NCBI RefSeq assembly: GCF_008253865.1
Contig: NZ_CP042331.1
Span: forward strand, 5,359,501-5,423,500
DNA: 64,000 nucleotides
Direction of reading: 5' to 3'
DNA from: Bosea sp. F3-2
GTDB taxonomy: Bacteria; Pseudomonadota; Alphaproteobacteria; Rhizobiales; Beijerinckiaceae
The notes below the pieces were generated by a model. That model saw only the letters and a list, made by a program, of their open reading frames with translations. It did no database searches and was not told the DNA's origin. Shown here piece after piece: positions 16,504-25,183 of this stretch (its first letter is position 1; each line of letters begins with the position of its first letter). Made by a program: the position numbers and the translations under genes.

Positions 16504-17526
16504 TCAGGCCTTCGCGGCAGCAAGCGCCGGCTCGCCGGGCGTTTCCGCCTCCCGTTTTGCAGGGCGGCGCGCATAGCGCTGCGCCAGCACGGCGCAGGCG
16601 AAGAGCTGAGCCTGATGGAACAGCATCAGCGGCAGCACGATCAGGCCGAGCGCCTGGCCGGGGAAGAGGATGTTCGCCATCGGGATGCCGCTCGCCATGC
16701 TCTTCTTCGAGCCGCAGAAGACGATGGCGATCTCGTCCTCCTTGGAGAAGCCGAGGCGGCGGCTGACGAAGGTGGTGATCATCAGCACGGCGGCAAGCAG
16801 GACGATGTCGAGCGCGATGACGAGGCCGAGGTCGGCGAGCGTGACCTGCGACCAGATGCCGGCGACCATGCCCTCGCTGAAGGCGGCATAGACGACGAGC
16901 AGGATCGAGCCGCGATCGACCAGCGAGATTGGCGCCTTGTGGCGCTGCAGGAAGGGCCCGATCCAGCGACGCAGCAACTGGCCGGCGACGAAAGGCAGCA
17001 GGAGCTGCAGCGCGATGCTCTCGACAGCGCGCGTGCTGAAGCCGCCGCCCTTCGAATCGAGCAGCAGCACGACGAGCAGCGGCGTCAGCACCATGCCGAA
17101 GAGGTTGGAGACCGAGGCGCTGCACAAAGCCGCAGCGACATTGCCGCGTGCGATCGAGGTGAAGGCGATCGAGGACTGCACGGTCGAGGGCAGGATGCAG
17201 ACGAAGATCAGCCCGGCGACCAGCTCCGACGGCAGCCAGCCGCCCAGCGCGCGGGTGAGGATCAGCCCGAGCAGGGGGAAGAGCACATAGGTGCTGGCGA
17301 AGACCAGTGATTGCAGGCGCCAGTGCAGCAGGCCTTCCCAGACCGCCACCGGCGAAAGCCGCGCGCCGTAAAGGAAGAACAGCAGTGCGACCGCAACCGA
17401 GACCGCATCATTGGCGATTTCCGCACCGACGCCGCGGGCCGGCAACACGGCCGCGACAGCGACCGTCGTCATGAGCGCGATGAGATAAGGGTCGATGCCG
17501 AAGCGGGCGAGCGTGCGGCGGATCAT
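16504..17526 (-). CDS. Bile acid:sodium symporter-like (SBF) transporter
   Basis: A 340-residue integral membrane protein with about ten hydrophobic segments, of the SBF-like family (YfeH type). Family blocks seen are VALLFFLYGARLSP near residue 50, FVCILPSTVQSSIAFTSIARGN near 110, and FCGSKKSMASGIPMANILF near 270, which are the conserved cation/substrate-site regions. The substrate is unknown; related proteins carry organic anions. A LysR-type gene begins about 90 bp away on the other strand and probably controls it. The C-terminal tail is charged and alanine-rich. Confidence 0.88.
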   Translation of the reverse strand: MIRRTLARFGIDPYLIALMTTVAVAAVLPARGVGAEIANDAVSVAVALLFFLYGARLSPVAVWEGLLHWRLQSLVFASTYVLFPLLGLILTRALGGWLPSELVAGLIFVCILPSTVQSSIAFTSIARGNVAAALCSASVSNLFGMVLTPLLVVLLLDSKGGGFSTRAVESIALQLLLPFVAGQLLRRWIGPFLQRHKAPISLVDRGSILLVVYAAFSEGMVAGIWSQVTLADLGLVIALDIVLLAAVLMITTFVSRRLGFSKEDEIAIVFCGSKKSMASGIPMANILFPGQALGLIVLPLMLFHQAQLFACAVLAQRYARRPAKREAETPGEPALAAAKA

Positions 17527-17604
17527 CTGCGGTCCTTCCGGTGAGGTGCCGCCTTCTAATCCGTTTCAGGCCCATTTTGATCCAGACTGGACATGATATC
17601 GCTC

Positions 17605-17622
17605 ATCATGGATCGTGATGAT
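17605..17622. promoter_or_regulatory. Candidate LysR operator between the SBF gene and lysR
   Basis: ATCATGGATCGTGATGAT is an imperfect palindrome in the short divergent region and overlaps the lysR start codons. Similar ATGAT elements repeat on both sides (GATATC, GATCATG). Such dyads are typical LysR autoregulatory sites, but the exact half-sites cannot be fixed from one sequence. Confidence 0.35.
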
Positions 17623-18523
17623 CATGAATCTGGACCAGAAGCCGCTCGATCCCGTCCTGCTGCAGAGCTTCGTCAAGGTCTGCGAGACGCTGAGCTTCAC
17701 GGAAGCCGCGCGCCAGCTCGGCCTGCGCCAATCCTCGGTCAGCCAGCATGTCGCGCGATTGGAGAAGCGGGTCGGGCGACGCTTGCTGGCGCGCGACACG
17801 CATGAGGTGCGTCCGACGCCGGACGGCGACGCCATCCTGCCCTTCGCGCTTGAGGCGCTCGAAGCGGGACGCCGGATCGAGCGCTATCTCGAAGGTTCGA
17901 CCCTGCGCGGGCGACTCAGGCTCGGGGTCTCCGAGGATTTCGCCTACACCGCACTGCCGGATATCCTCGCCGAGTTCGCCATGCAGCATCACGCGGTCGA
18001 TCTGGAGCTGACGGTCGGCCTCAGCGGCCTGCTCTACGAGCAATACGACGCCGGCGATCTCGACCTGATCTTCGCGAAACGCCGCAAGGGCGACGAGCGT
18101 GGCGAGGTCGCCTGGCAGGAGCGGCTCGTCTGGGTTGGACGTCCCGGCGCGCGGTTCGCCGAGCAGCGGGAGGTGCCGCTCGTGCTCTATCCGCCGCCGA
18201 GCATCACGCGGGTCCATGCGATCGAGACGCTGGAGCAGGCTGGACGGCCCTGGCGCGTCGCCTGCACCAGTGGCAGCCTCGCAGGCCTTCGCGCCGCGAC
18301 GGTGGCGGGGCTCGGCATCACCGCCCATTCGGCTCGATTGATCCCGTCCGGCCTCGCCGAAGTCGAGCCGCGCGAGGCACTGCCGACGCTCGGGACGATC
18401 GAGTTCGTCGTCATCGGCGGCCAGTCGCATCAGGAGGCGGCGCGGGCGCTCTCTGCCAGCATCCTGTCCGGTACCAGCCGCCTGTTGCCGGAGCTTCCCG
18501 CACGGCGCGGAAGGAAGGCCTAG
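17618..18523 (+). CDS. LysR-family transcriptional regulator (divergent to SBF gene)
   Basis: A regulator of about 301 residues. The N-terminal winged helix-turn-helix is clear (LLQSFVKVCETLSFTEAARQ, then LRQSSVSQHVARLEKRVGRR), followed by the LysR substrate-binding domain (LRLGVSEDFAYTALPDILAEF). Three starts are close together (GTG 17615, ATG 17618, ATG 17624) and no ribosome site decides between them. Divergent placement suggests it regulates the SBF transporter in response to the transported compound. The inducer is unknown. Confidence 0.9.
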   Translation: MIMNLDQKPLDPVLLQSFVKVCETLSFTEAARQLGLRQSSVSQHVARLEKRVGRRLLARDTHEVRPTPDGDAILPFALEALEAGRRIERYLEGSTLRGRLRLGVSEDFAYTALPDILAEFAMQHHAVDLELTVGLSGLLYEQYDAGDLDLIFAKRRKGDERGEVAWQERLVWVGRPGARFAEQREVPLVLYPPPSITRVHAIETLEQAGRPWRVACTSGSLAGLRAATVAGLGITAHSARLIPSGLAEVEPREALPTLGTIEFVVIGGQSHQEAARALSASILSGTSRLLPELPARRGRKA

Positions 18524-18548
18524 GTATGGTGGTTTTACACGGAACCAC

Positions 18549-18735
18549 GCCGTCATTTCGGGGCGGGCCCCTCGGGTCCGACCTTCGGTCGGCCCAAGGA
18601 TAAACTCCAGCTCGAGCCTGGAACCCATGAACACAGCAGCCCATCGAAAGGGCGCCGATCCGACGAGCCTTCTCGTCTGATTCCGTGTTCATGGGTTCCG
18701 GGTTCTTGGCTGACGCGAAGCCCCGGAATGACGGC
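18549..18735. repeat. Palindromic intergenic repeat, type A (long copy)
   Basis: Outer arms GCCGTCATTTCGGGGC and GCCCCGGAATGACGGC; an inner arm pair GAACCCATGAACAC / GTGTTCATGGGTTC flanks about 55 bases. It lies between the convergent lysR and macB genes. The outer ends are shared with the other type A copies in the window. Confidence 0.85.
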
Positions 18736-18762
18736 GCGGTTCTGTCCAAAAGGCAGTATGCC

Positions 18763-20715
18763 TTAATCCCGCGCCAGGGCGGCGACCGGGTCCAGGCTCG
18801 CGGCGTTCCGGGCCGGCAGGAAGCCGAAGGTCAGGCCGATCAGCGTCGAGCAGGCGATGGCGACGGCGAAGGCCTCGCCCGAATAGATGAAGCTCACCTG
18901 CGAGCCCGAAGCCTCGAAGGCGAAGCCGATGGCGAGCGCCAGCCCGATGCCGAGCGCACCGCCGATGAAGCAGACGAGCGAGGCCTCGATCAGGAATTGC
19001 TGGAGGATGTCGCCACGGCGCGCACCGACAGCCATGCGCAGCCCGATCTCGCTGGTGCGCTCGATCACCGAGACCAGCATGATGTTCATCACGCCGATGC
19101 CGCCGACCAGCAGCGAGATCACCGCGATCGAGGAGATCATCAGCGTCATCGTCGCGGTCGCACTGGTGATGGTATTGCGGATCTCGTCCTGGTTCAGGAT
19201 GAAGAAGTCCTTGGCGCGGTGGCGGTGGGTGAGGAGTTCCGTGACCGCTTCCTGCGCTGCCGTCATCGGCGTCTCGTCGTCGACGCGCAGGGTGATGCTG
19301 CGCAGCGAGAGGTCGCCGAGGAAGCGGCCCTGCACGGTGGTATAGGGCAGGAAGACCTGCGGGTTCTGGCTGCCGCCGAAGCCGCCCTGCTGCTGGCGGA
19401 TCACGCCGACGATGCGACATGGCACGGAACCGATCAGGATGACCGTGCCGATCGGGTTCGCCGGTCCCTGCGGAAAGAGTACGCCCTGCGCATTCTCGTC
19501 GATCACCACGTCCTGCGCGAGCATGCGGACATCGGAGGCGTCAAAGAAGGAGCCGCGCGTCAGCACGCTGCCGCGCACGTCGAAATAGCGCTCGCTGACG
19601 CCGTTGACCTGCGCCGTCGCCTCGACATTGCCGAGCCGGATCGTCGCGCTGGTCGTCACCGTCGGCGTCACGCTCGCGGCATAGGGCTGGCCGGCGAGGA
19701 CCTGAGCATCGAGCACGGTCAGGGTTCTGACTCGGCCGGAGCGCAGATCGCCGAAGCCGGTGCCGGGAAAGATCTCGAGCGTGTTGGTGCCGAGGCCGGA
19801 GATGTTCTGCAGGACGTTGCGTTTCGCGCCCTCGCCGAGCGCGACGACGCTGACCACGGCGGCGATGCCGATGACGATGCCGAGCATGGTCAGGGTGCTG
19901 CGCAGCTTGTGGGCGGCCATGGCGCGCACGGCCATGCCGAACGCTTCCTTCAGCCGGCCGAAGGCGGCCCGTAGGCGTCCGGCCGGCGACGGCACGGGGG
20001 AGGGGGGCGGTGCCGCCTCCGCGCGCGGAGCCGTCCGCCGGTCGGCGACGATCCTGCCGTCGCTGAGCTCGATGATGCGATGGGCGCGATTGGCGACATT
20101 CATGTCGTGGGTGACGAGAATGACGGTGTGGCCTTCGCGGTTGAGCTCCTCGATCAGCGCAAGCATCTCCTCGCCGCTCTTGCGGTCGAGCGCGCCGGTC
20201 GGCTCGTCGGCGAGGAGGACGCGCGCGCCGTTCATCAGCGCGCGGGCCACCGAGACGCGCTGCTGCTGGCCGCCTGAGAGTTCGGAGGGGCGGTGTGTCT
20301 TGCGGCTGTCGAGACCTAGGCGGTCCAACAGCGTCGCGGCGCGGCTCTCGCGCGGCCCGGGCGGGATGCCGGCATAGATCGCGGGTACTTCGACATTGGC
20401 GAGCGCCGTCAGCTCGGAGAGCAGATGATAGCGTTGGAAGACGAAGCCGAAATATTCGCGCCGCAGCCGGGCGAGCTCGTCCGGGTCGAGGTCGCGCGTC
20501 GGGCGGCCGTCGATCTCGTAGGTTCCGCCGGTCGGCCGATCGAGGCAGCCGATGATGTTCATCAGCGTCGACTTGCCGGAGCCGGACTGGCCGACGATCG
20601 CGACCATCTCGCCAGCCTCGATCACGAGATCGGCGCCATCGAGCGCGGCGACGGTCGCCTCACCCGTGCCGAAATCGCGCCGGACGCCCGCGAGACGGAT
20701 GAGCGGCATGTTCAT
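18763..20715 (-). CDS. macB: MacB-type ABC exporter (ATPase-permease fusion)
   Basis: A 650-residue protein with an N-terminal ATPase (Walker A GQSGSGKST, signature LSGGQQQR, Walker B VLLADEPTGALD), a proline-rich linker (about residues 235-255), then a MacB permease with one membrane segment near 275, a large periplasmic domain and three C-terminal membrane segments (ISSIAVISLLVGGIGVMNI and onward). MacB works as a dimer with MacA and an outer-membrane channel to expel macrolides, peptides or siderophore-like molecules. macA starts upstream with a 2-base gap. The substrate is unknown here. Confidence 0.94.
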   Translation of the reverse strand: MNMPLIRLAGVRRDFGTGEATVAALDGADLVIEAGEMVAIVGQSGSGKSTLMNIIGCLDRPTGGTYEIDGRPTRDLDPDELARLRREYFGFVFQRYHLLSELTALANVEVPAIYAGIPPGPRESRAATLLDRLGLDSRKTHRPSELSGGQQQRVSVARALMNGARVLLADEPTGALDRKSGEEMLALIEELNREGHTVILVTHDMNVANRAHRIIELSDGRIVADRRTAPRAEAAPPPSPVPSPAGRLRAAFGRLKEAFGMAVRAMAAHKLRSTLTMLGIVIGIAAVVSVVALGEGAKRNVLQNISGLGTNTLEIFPGTGFGDLRSGRVRTLTVLDAQVLAGQPYAASVTPTVTTSATIRLGNVEATAQVNGVSERYFDVRGSVLTRGSFFDASDVRMLAQDVVIDENAQGVLFPQGPANPIGTVILIGSVPCRIVGVIRQQQGGFGGSQNPQVFLPYTTVQGRFLGDLSLRSITLRVDDETPMTAAQEAVTELLTHRHRAKDFFILNQDEIRNTITSATATMTLMISSIAVISLLVGGIGVMNIMLVSVIERTSEIGLRMAVGARRGDILQQFLIEASLVCFIGGALGIGLALAIGFAFEASGSQVSFIYSGEAFAVAIACSTLIGLTFGFLPARNAASLDPVAALARD

Positions 20716-20717
20716 GC

Positions 20718-21923
20718 TCAGAACCCGAAGGGCGAGCGGGAGCGGCGCGTCGGCCGGGTCGCGTCCGCGCCGCCGCCGCTGCGGGTGGTGACGACGCGCT
20801 CGCCTGCCTTCAGGCCCGTGGTGATCTCGGCGACGATCTTGTTGTCGAGACCGACCGTGACCTTGCGCTGCTCCGCCTTGCTGTCCTCGCCGAGCACCTC
20901 GACGAAGGCATTGGGGCCGCGGCGGCGGACGGCGGTCGAGGGCACGGTGACGACGTTCTGGGCCCGGCCGACGATCACCGTGACCTGCGCGGTCATCGAG
21001 GTCAGCAGGCGGCCTTCCGGGTTCGGCACCTCGAACCAGGCATTGTAGTAGACCGCGCTCGTGCTGGAGGACGAGGAACTGCTGCTCGTGGTGGCGGAGC
21101 TGGTCATGTTCTGCGTCTTCAGCGTGTCGGGGGCCGGCTCGACGAAGGAGATCTTGCCCGGGAAACGCTGCTCCGGCGCGCCGAGCACGCTGAAATAGAC
21201 CTCCTGCCCGGTCTTCACCCGCAGCACGTCGGCTTCCGAGATCTTGGCCTTGACCGTCATGGTCGAGACATCGCCGAGCACGACGATGGTCGGGGCTGAC
21301 TGGACGGCATTCACCGTCTGGCCTTCCTGCGCGACAACGGCGAGCACGGTGCCGGCGCTGGGCGCGGTGATGCGGGTGTAGCCGAGATTGGCGCGGGCGG
21401 TCTCGACCTTGACCTGGCTCGACATGATCTGCGCGTCGAGCGCCTCGATCTGCGCCTGCGTCGTCGAGACGGTCATCTGCGCGTTCTCGTAGGCGTCGCG
21501 CGAGACGGCATTCTGGCCGACCATCTGCTTCTGGCGGGCGAGCACGGCCTCGGCATAGGCAAGGCTGGCGGTACGCTCGGCGCGCTGGGCCTTGAGCGCC
21601 GCGAGATCGGCTTCGGCCGAACGCAGCGCATTCTGCTGGGTGATGCTGTCGATCTCGGCGATGAGATCGCCTGCCTTCACGCTGTCGCCGAGCTTGACCT
21701 TGAGCGAAATCACGCGGCCGGTGGTCTGCGCGCCGACGCTGACCTGGCGGATGGGCTCGAGCGCGCCGGAAGCGAGCACGGCTTCCTCAACATTGCCCGT
21801 GGTTGCCTCGACACTCGGCAGGCTGACGGTTTCCGCCGGCGCGGGCTGCCGCGCCTGCCAGAGATAGTAGCCACCGACCGCCACGACGATCAGGGTGGGG
21901 AGAAGGAGGCGGCGCAGCCTCAT
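20718..21923 (-). CDS. macA: Periplasmic adaptor of MacAB-type efflux
   Basis: A 401-residue HlyD/MacA-family protein: an N-terminal membrane anchor (LLLPTLIVVAVGGYYLW), a barrel-sandwich lipoyl half-motif (GRVISLKVKLGDSVKAGDLI), a long helical hairpin (about residues 95-185), the second lipoyl half (ITAPSAGTVLAVVAQEGQ), a beta-barrel domain and a membrane-proximal domain. Residues about 274-289 form an unusual serine/threonine-rich stretch within the beta-barrel region. The start at 21923 overlaps the outer-membrane factor stop as ATGA. It links MacB to the outer channel. Confidence 0.93.
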   Translation of the reverse strand: MRLRRLLLPTLIVVAVGGYYLWQARQPAPAETVSLPSVEATTGNVEEAVLASGALEPIRQVSVGAQTTGRVISLKVKLGDSVKAGDLIAEIDSITQQNALRSAEADLAALKAQRAERTASLAYAEAVLARQKQMVGQNAVSRDAYENAQMTVSTTQAQIEALDAQIMSSQVKVETARANLGYTRITAPSAGTVLAVVAQEGQTVNAVQSAPTIVVLGDVSTMTVKAKISEADVLRVKTGQEVYFSVLGAPEQRFPGKISFVEPAPDTLKTQNMTSSATTSSSSSSSSTSAVYYNAWFEVPNPEGRLLTSMTAQVTVIVGRAQNVVTVPSTAVRRRGPNAFVEVLGEDSKAEQRKVTVGLDNKIVAEITTGLKAGERVVTTRSGGGADATRPTRRSRSPFGF

Positions 21924-23368
21924 GGTTGCGGCTCCTCTATGGGAATGAGGCGCAGACGCGGCCCGGTTTCGCCGTCGATCACGGCCGGCGCCGAGACTTC
22001 GACGGGCCTGAGCCAGCCGCCGCCGAGCGCCTTGTTGAGAGCGATGAACTGTGTCGCGAGCGTGACCTTGCTCTGGATCAGCGCCTCCTCGGCGCCGAAC
22101 TGCGTACGCTGGGCTTCGAGCACGTCGAGGAAGCTCGCATTGCCGGAGGTGTAGAGTGCGCGCGAGAGCTGCGCGGCTTCGGTCGAGGCCCGGGCAGCCT
22201 CCGAGAGGCTTCCCAGCCTGATCCGCTCCTGCCGCAATCCCACCAGGCTGTCCTCGACATCCTGCAGCGCAGTCAGCACGGTCAGCCTGAACGCCGCGTC
22301 CAGCCGGTCGCGCTGGGCCCTGGCCCCATCGACGGCCGCCGCGAGCTCGCCGCCGTTGAAGATCGGCACGCTGAGGCTCGGTCCGATCGCCCAGCCGATG
22401 GCGCTGTTCTTGGCGAGGTCGCCGAGCTTGAGCGCCGAGGTCGAGATGTTGCCGGTGAGAGAAACTGATGGGTAGCGGTTGGCCTCGGCCTGGCCGATCT
22501 GCGCCGTCGCCCGGGCGAGCAGGCGCTCGGCCGAACGGACATCGGGACGGCGGCGCAGCACATCGGCGGGGATGCCGGCGCGCGGCGGGGCGGGTGTCGC
22601 GGGGACCGCGGCGGCGCGCGCAAAATAGGGCGCCATCGCCGCCGGCGGGCGGCCGGTCAGCACGGCCAAGCGATGCTGGTTCTGGGCGAGCGAGGTTTCG
22701 AGCAGGGGGATCTGCGATTCCGTGCTCGCGGCCTGCGCGGTGGCGCGGGCGGTGTCGATGGCGGAGATGTCGCCGGCGCGGAAGCGCGTGCGGGTCAGCG
22801 CCTCGGTCTCGCGCTGCGTCCTCGCCGTGCTGCGGGCCAGCGCGATCCGCGCCTGCAGGCCGCGCGCCTCGACATAGGTCGAGGCGACGTCGCCGATCAG
22901 CGTCAGCATCACCCCGTCGAGATCGTCGAAGGCAGCGTCCGTACCATAGGTCGCGGCCTCGACGGCGCGGTCGCGCGCGCCGAACAGATCGATCTCCCAG
23001 GAGGCGTCGAAGCCGGCGCGGAAGCTGTTGCGCGTCACGCCGAAGCTGCGCGAGCGTGTGGCGGAGGCGTTGCCGTCGACCTGCGGGAAGAGCGCGCCGA
23101 CCGCCTGCTCGCGCGTGGCGCGAGCCTCGCGGATGCGGGCCTTGGCCTGCGCGACATCGAGATTGCCGGCAATGGCCTGCCCGATCAGCGCATTCAGCGT
23201 CGGGTCGCGCAGGCTGCGCCACCACTCGCTCGGTTTCGGCGCTTTTGGCCCACTATTCGCAGCGCTCCAGCGTTGCGGCAGCTCGAGGGCGGGTGGCGTG
23301 TAGTCCGGCCCCACGGCACAGGCACCGAGACCCAGCGCCAGGATCAATGGGGTAGCAGGGCGAATCAT
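21920..23368 (-). CDS. RND/ABC efflux outer-membrane factor (NodT family lipoprotein)
   Basis: A 482-residue TolC-like channel of the NodT/OprM family. The start at 23368 gives a lipoprotein signal with the box LGLGAC. The mature protein has the duplicated OEP repeats (for example AKARIREARATREQAVGALFPQV and the matching second half AQIGQAEANRYPSVSLTGNIS). Earlier in-frame start codons would precede the signal peptide and are unlikely. It is the first gene of the operon with macA and macB and supplies their outer-membrane exit duct. Cargo is unknown. Confidence 0.92.
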   Translation of the reverse strand: MIRPATPLILALGLGACAVGPDYTPPALELPQRWSAANSGPKAPKPSEWWRSLRDPTLNALIGQAIAGNLDVAQAKARIREARATREQAVGALFPQVDGNASATRSRSFGVTRNSFRAGFDASWEIDLFGARDRAVEAATYGTDAAFDDLDGVMLTLIGDVASTYVEARGLQARIALARSTARTQRETEALTRTRFRAGDISAIDTARATAQAASTESQIPLLETSLAQNQHRLAVLTGRPPAAMAPYFARAAAVPATPAPPRAGIPADVLRRRPDVRSAERLLARATAQIGQAEANRYPSVSLTGNISTSALKLGDLAKNSAIGWAIGPSLSVPIFNGGELAAAVDGARAQRDRLDAAFRLTVLTALQDVEDSLVGLRQERIRLGSLSEAARASTEAAQLSRALYTSGNASFLDVLEAQRTQFGAEEALIQSKVTLATQFIALNKALGGGWLRPVEVSAPAVIDGETGPRLRLIPIEEPQP

Positions 23369-23490
23369 CGCGGCCAGAATGCCGGGAAAACCTGGGGCCG
23401 CCACCCTTTCACCCCGCCCATGCGCAATATTTCGTCCCGATGGTCATCCAGTCGGGAAGATAGCCGTTCGGACTGCCCGAGGCATTGCGA

Positions 23491-24924
23491 CTAGATGACC
23501 ATCCGGTGAGACAGCGTCTTCACGGTCATATAGTGGGCCAGCCCCTCGGCGCCGCCCTCGCGACCATAGCCGCTATCCTTGACGCCGCCGAACGGCACCT
23601 CGGCGACCGAGGCTTCCAGCGTGTTGATCGAGACGTTGCCGGCTTCGATGCCTTCCGCGAGCTGGTCGGCGCGCGCCGCCGAATGGGTGAAGCCGTAGGC
23701 GGCGAGGCCGAAGGGCAGGGAATTCGCCTTCTCGATCGCTTCCTCGACCGAGCGGACCGGGTTGATCAGCGCCATCGGGCCGAAGGGCTCTTCGCGCATG
23801 GCGCGGGCGTCGTCCGGCAGCTCGGCGATGACCGTCGGCGGGAAGAAGTAGCCGCGATTGCCGAGGCGTTCGCCGCCGGTCAGCACGCGGGCGCCGCGAG
23901 CGCGGGCATCGGCGACGAGCGCCTCCATCGCCTCGATGCGGCGGTGATTGGCGACCGGACCCATCTCGGTCTCCGCGTCGAGACCGTTGCCGACCGTCAC
24001 GGCCTGCGCCTTCTCGACGAAGGCCTTGGCGAAGCGCTCGTAGATATCCTCCTGCACGAAGAAGCGGGTCGGCGACGTGCAGACTTGGCCGGCATTGCGG
24101 AGCTTGCGGGTGGCGGAGACATGCGCGGCGGCCACCGGGTCGACATCGTCGCAGACAATGACCGGGGCGTGGCCACCGAGCTCCATCAGCACCGGTGTCA
24201 TGTGACGCGCCGCCAGCTCGGAGAGGTGCTTGCCGACGGTGGTCGAACCGGTGAAGGCGACGAGGCGGGTCTGCGCCTGCGGAATGAGATAGCCCGAGAT
24301 CTTGGCGGGCACGCCGAAGACGAGGTTGAAGACGCCGGGCGGCACACCGGCATCGTGCAGGGCACGCGCAATATGGAGGGCGCCGGCCGGGGTCTCCTCC
24401 GCCGCCTTGATGATGATCGAGCAGCCGGCCGCAAGCGCGCCCGCGATCTTGCGGCAGGGCTGGCTCATCGGGAAATTCCAGGGCGAGAAGGCTGCGACCG
24501 TGCCGACTGGCTGGTGGGTGACGACATAGCGGATGCCGGGTTCGCTCGGCACGACGCGACCATAGGCACGCTGGCCTTCCGCCGCGTCCCATTCGAAGAA
24601 CTCACAGCCGCGCACCACTTCGAGCCGGGCCTGCGCAAGTGGCTTGCCGTGCTCCAGCGTGATCGCATAGGCGATCTCCTCGACGCGCGCGCGCATCAGT
24701 GCGGCGGCCTTCAGCATGATCTCGGCGCGGGTGCGCGGTGCCGTGCGGCTCCAGACCTTGAAGCCTTCGGCGGCGGCGGCGAGCGCATCGTCGAGATCGG
24801 CATGGGAGGCGAGGGGCACCGCGCCGATAATGCTTTCGTCGGCCGGGTTGAGCACCGGCTGCTCGTCCGCCGTCTTCCGCCAGGCGCCGCCGATATAGAG
24901 CTTGAGATCGGGATAGGTCGTCAT
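23491..24924 (-). CDS. NAD(P)-dependent aldehyde dehydrogenase (succinate-semialdehyde dehydrogenase-like)
   Basis: A 477-residue class-3-type aldehyde dehydrogenase. Visible are the cofactor region FSPWNFPMSQPCRK, the FTGSTTVGKHL turn, the catalytic glutamate in LMELGGHAPVIV and the catalytic cysteine in NAGQVCTSPTRF. The C-terminal GGVKDSGYGREGG is typical of the GabD group. Oxidation of succinate semialdehyde is the likeliest activity, but related enzymes oxidise ring-cleavage semialdehydes. It lies downstream of the putative aromatic catabolic operon, separated by 259 bp with a repeat and its own operator-like dyad, so it may be a separate unit. Confidence 0.9.
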   Translation of the reverse strand: MTTYPDLKLYIGGAWRKTADEQPVLNPADESIIGAVPLASHADLDDALAAAAEGFKVWSRTAPRTRAEIMLKAAALMRARVEEIAYAITLEHGKPLAQARLEVVRGCEFFEWDAAEGQRAYGRVVPSEPGIRYVVTHQPVGTVAAFSPWNFPMSQPCRKIAGALAAGCSIIIKAAEETPAGALHIARALHDAGVPPGVFNLVFGVPAKISGYLIPQAQTRLVAFTGSTTVGKHLSELAARHMTPVLMELGGHAPVIVCDDVDPVAAAHVSATRKLRNAGQVCTSPTRFFVQEDIYERFAKAFVEKAQAVTVGNGLDAETEMGPVANHRRIEAMEALVADARARGARVLTGGERLGNRGYFFPPTVIAELPDDARAMREEPFGPMALINPVRSVEEAIEKANSLPFGLAAYGFTHSAARADQLAEGIEAGNVSINTLEASVAEVPFGGVKDSGYGREGGAEGLAHYMTVKTLSHRMVI

Positions 24925-25025
24925 GAAAGCCTCGGCTGGCGGTGCATTCAGCGGTCTGTTCGGGTCATTTCCGCCATTCTCAAGCGGACCATAGGTGGCG
25001 GCTCATTGCGTGATCCAGTCGGCTA

Positions 25026-25053
25026 AATCAGATAAATTCAGATTGATCTGATT
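25026..25053. promoter_or_regulatory. Interlocked dyads upstream of the aldehyde dehydrogenase
   Basis: AATCAGAT at 25026 and ATCTGATT at 25046 are inverted copies; inside, CAGAT and ATCTG (25039-25050) form a second dyad. The stretch is AT-rich in a GC-rich background and lies about 100 bp upstream of the dehydrogenase start. It looks like an operator of a dimeric regulator such as a GntR-family protein, which cannot be identified here. Confidence 0.45.
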
Positions 25054-25075
25054 ATGAATTGCGCGGGCTACCTCA

Positions 25076-25178
25076 CCGTCAATCCGGACAAGCGGCGAAG
25101 CCGCGCCGATCCGGAATCCACCCAAGGGCGAAGCGCGTAGTCGTGGGTTCCGGGTCTCCGCTGCGCCCGGAATGACGG
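25076..25178. repeat. Palindromic intergenic repeat, type A
   Basis: Outer arms CCGTCAATCCGG and CCCGGAATGACGG; inner arms GGAATCCACCC and the approximate complement GTGGGTTCC. It lies between the aspartate-dehydrogenase-like gene (which ends 6 bp away) and the aldehyde dehydrogenase. Confidence 0.8.
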
Positions 25179-25183
25179 GAAGG

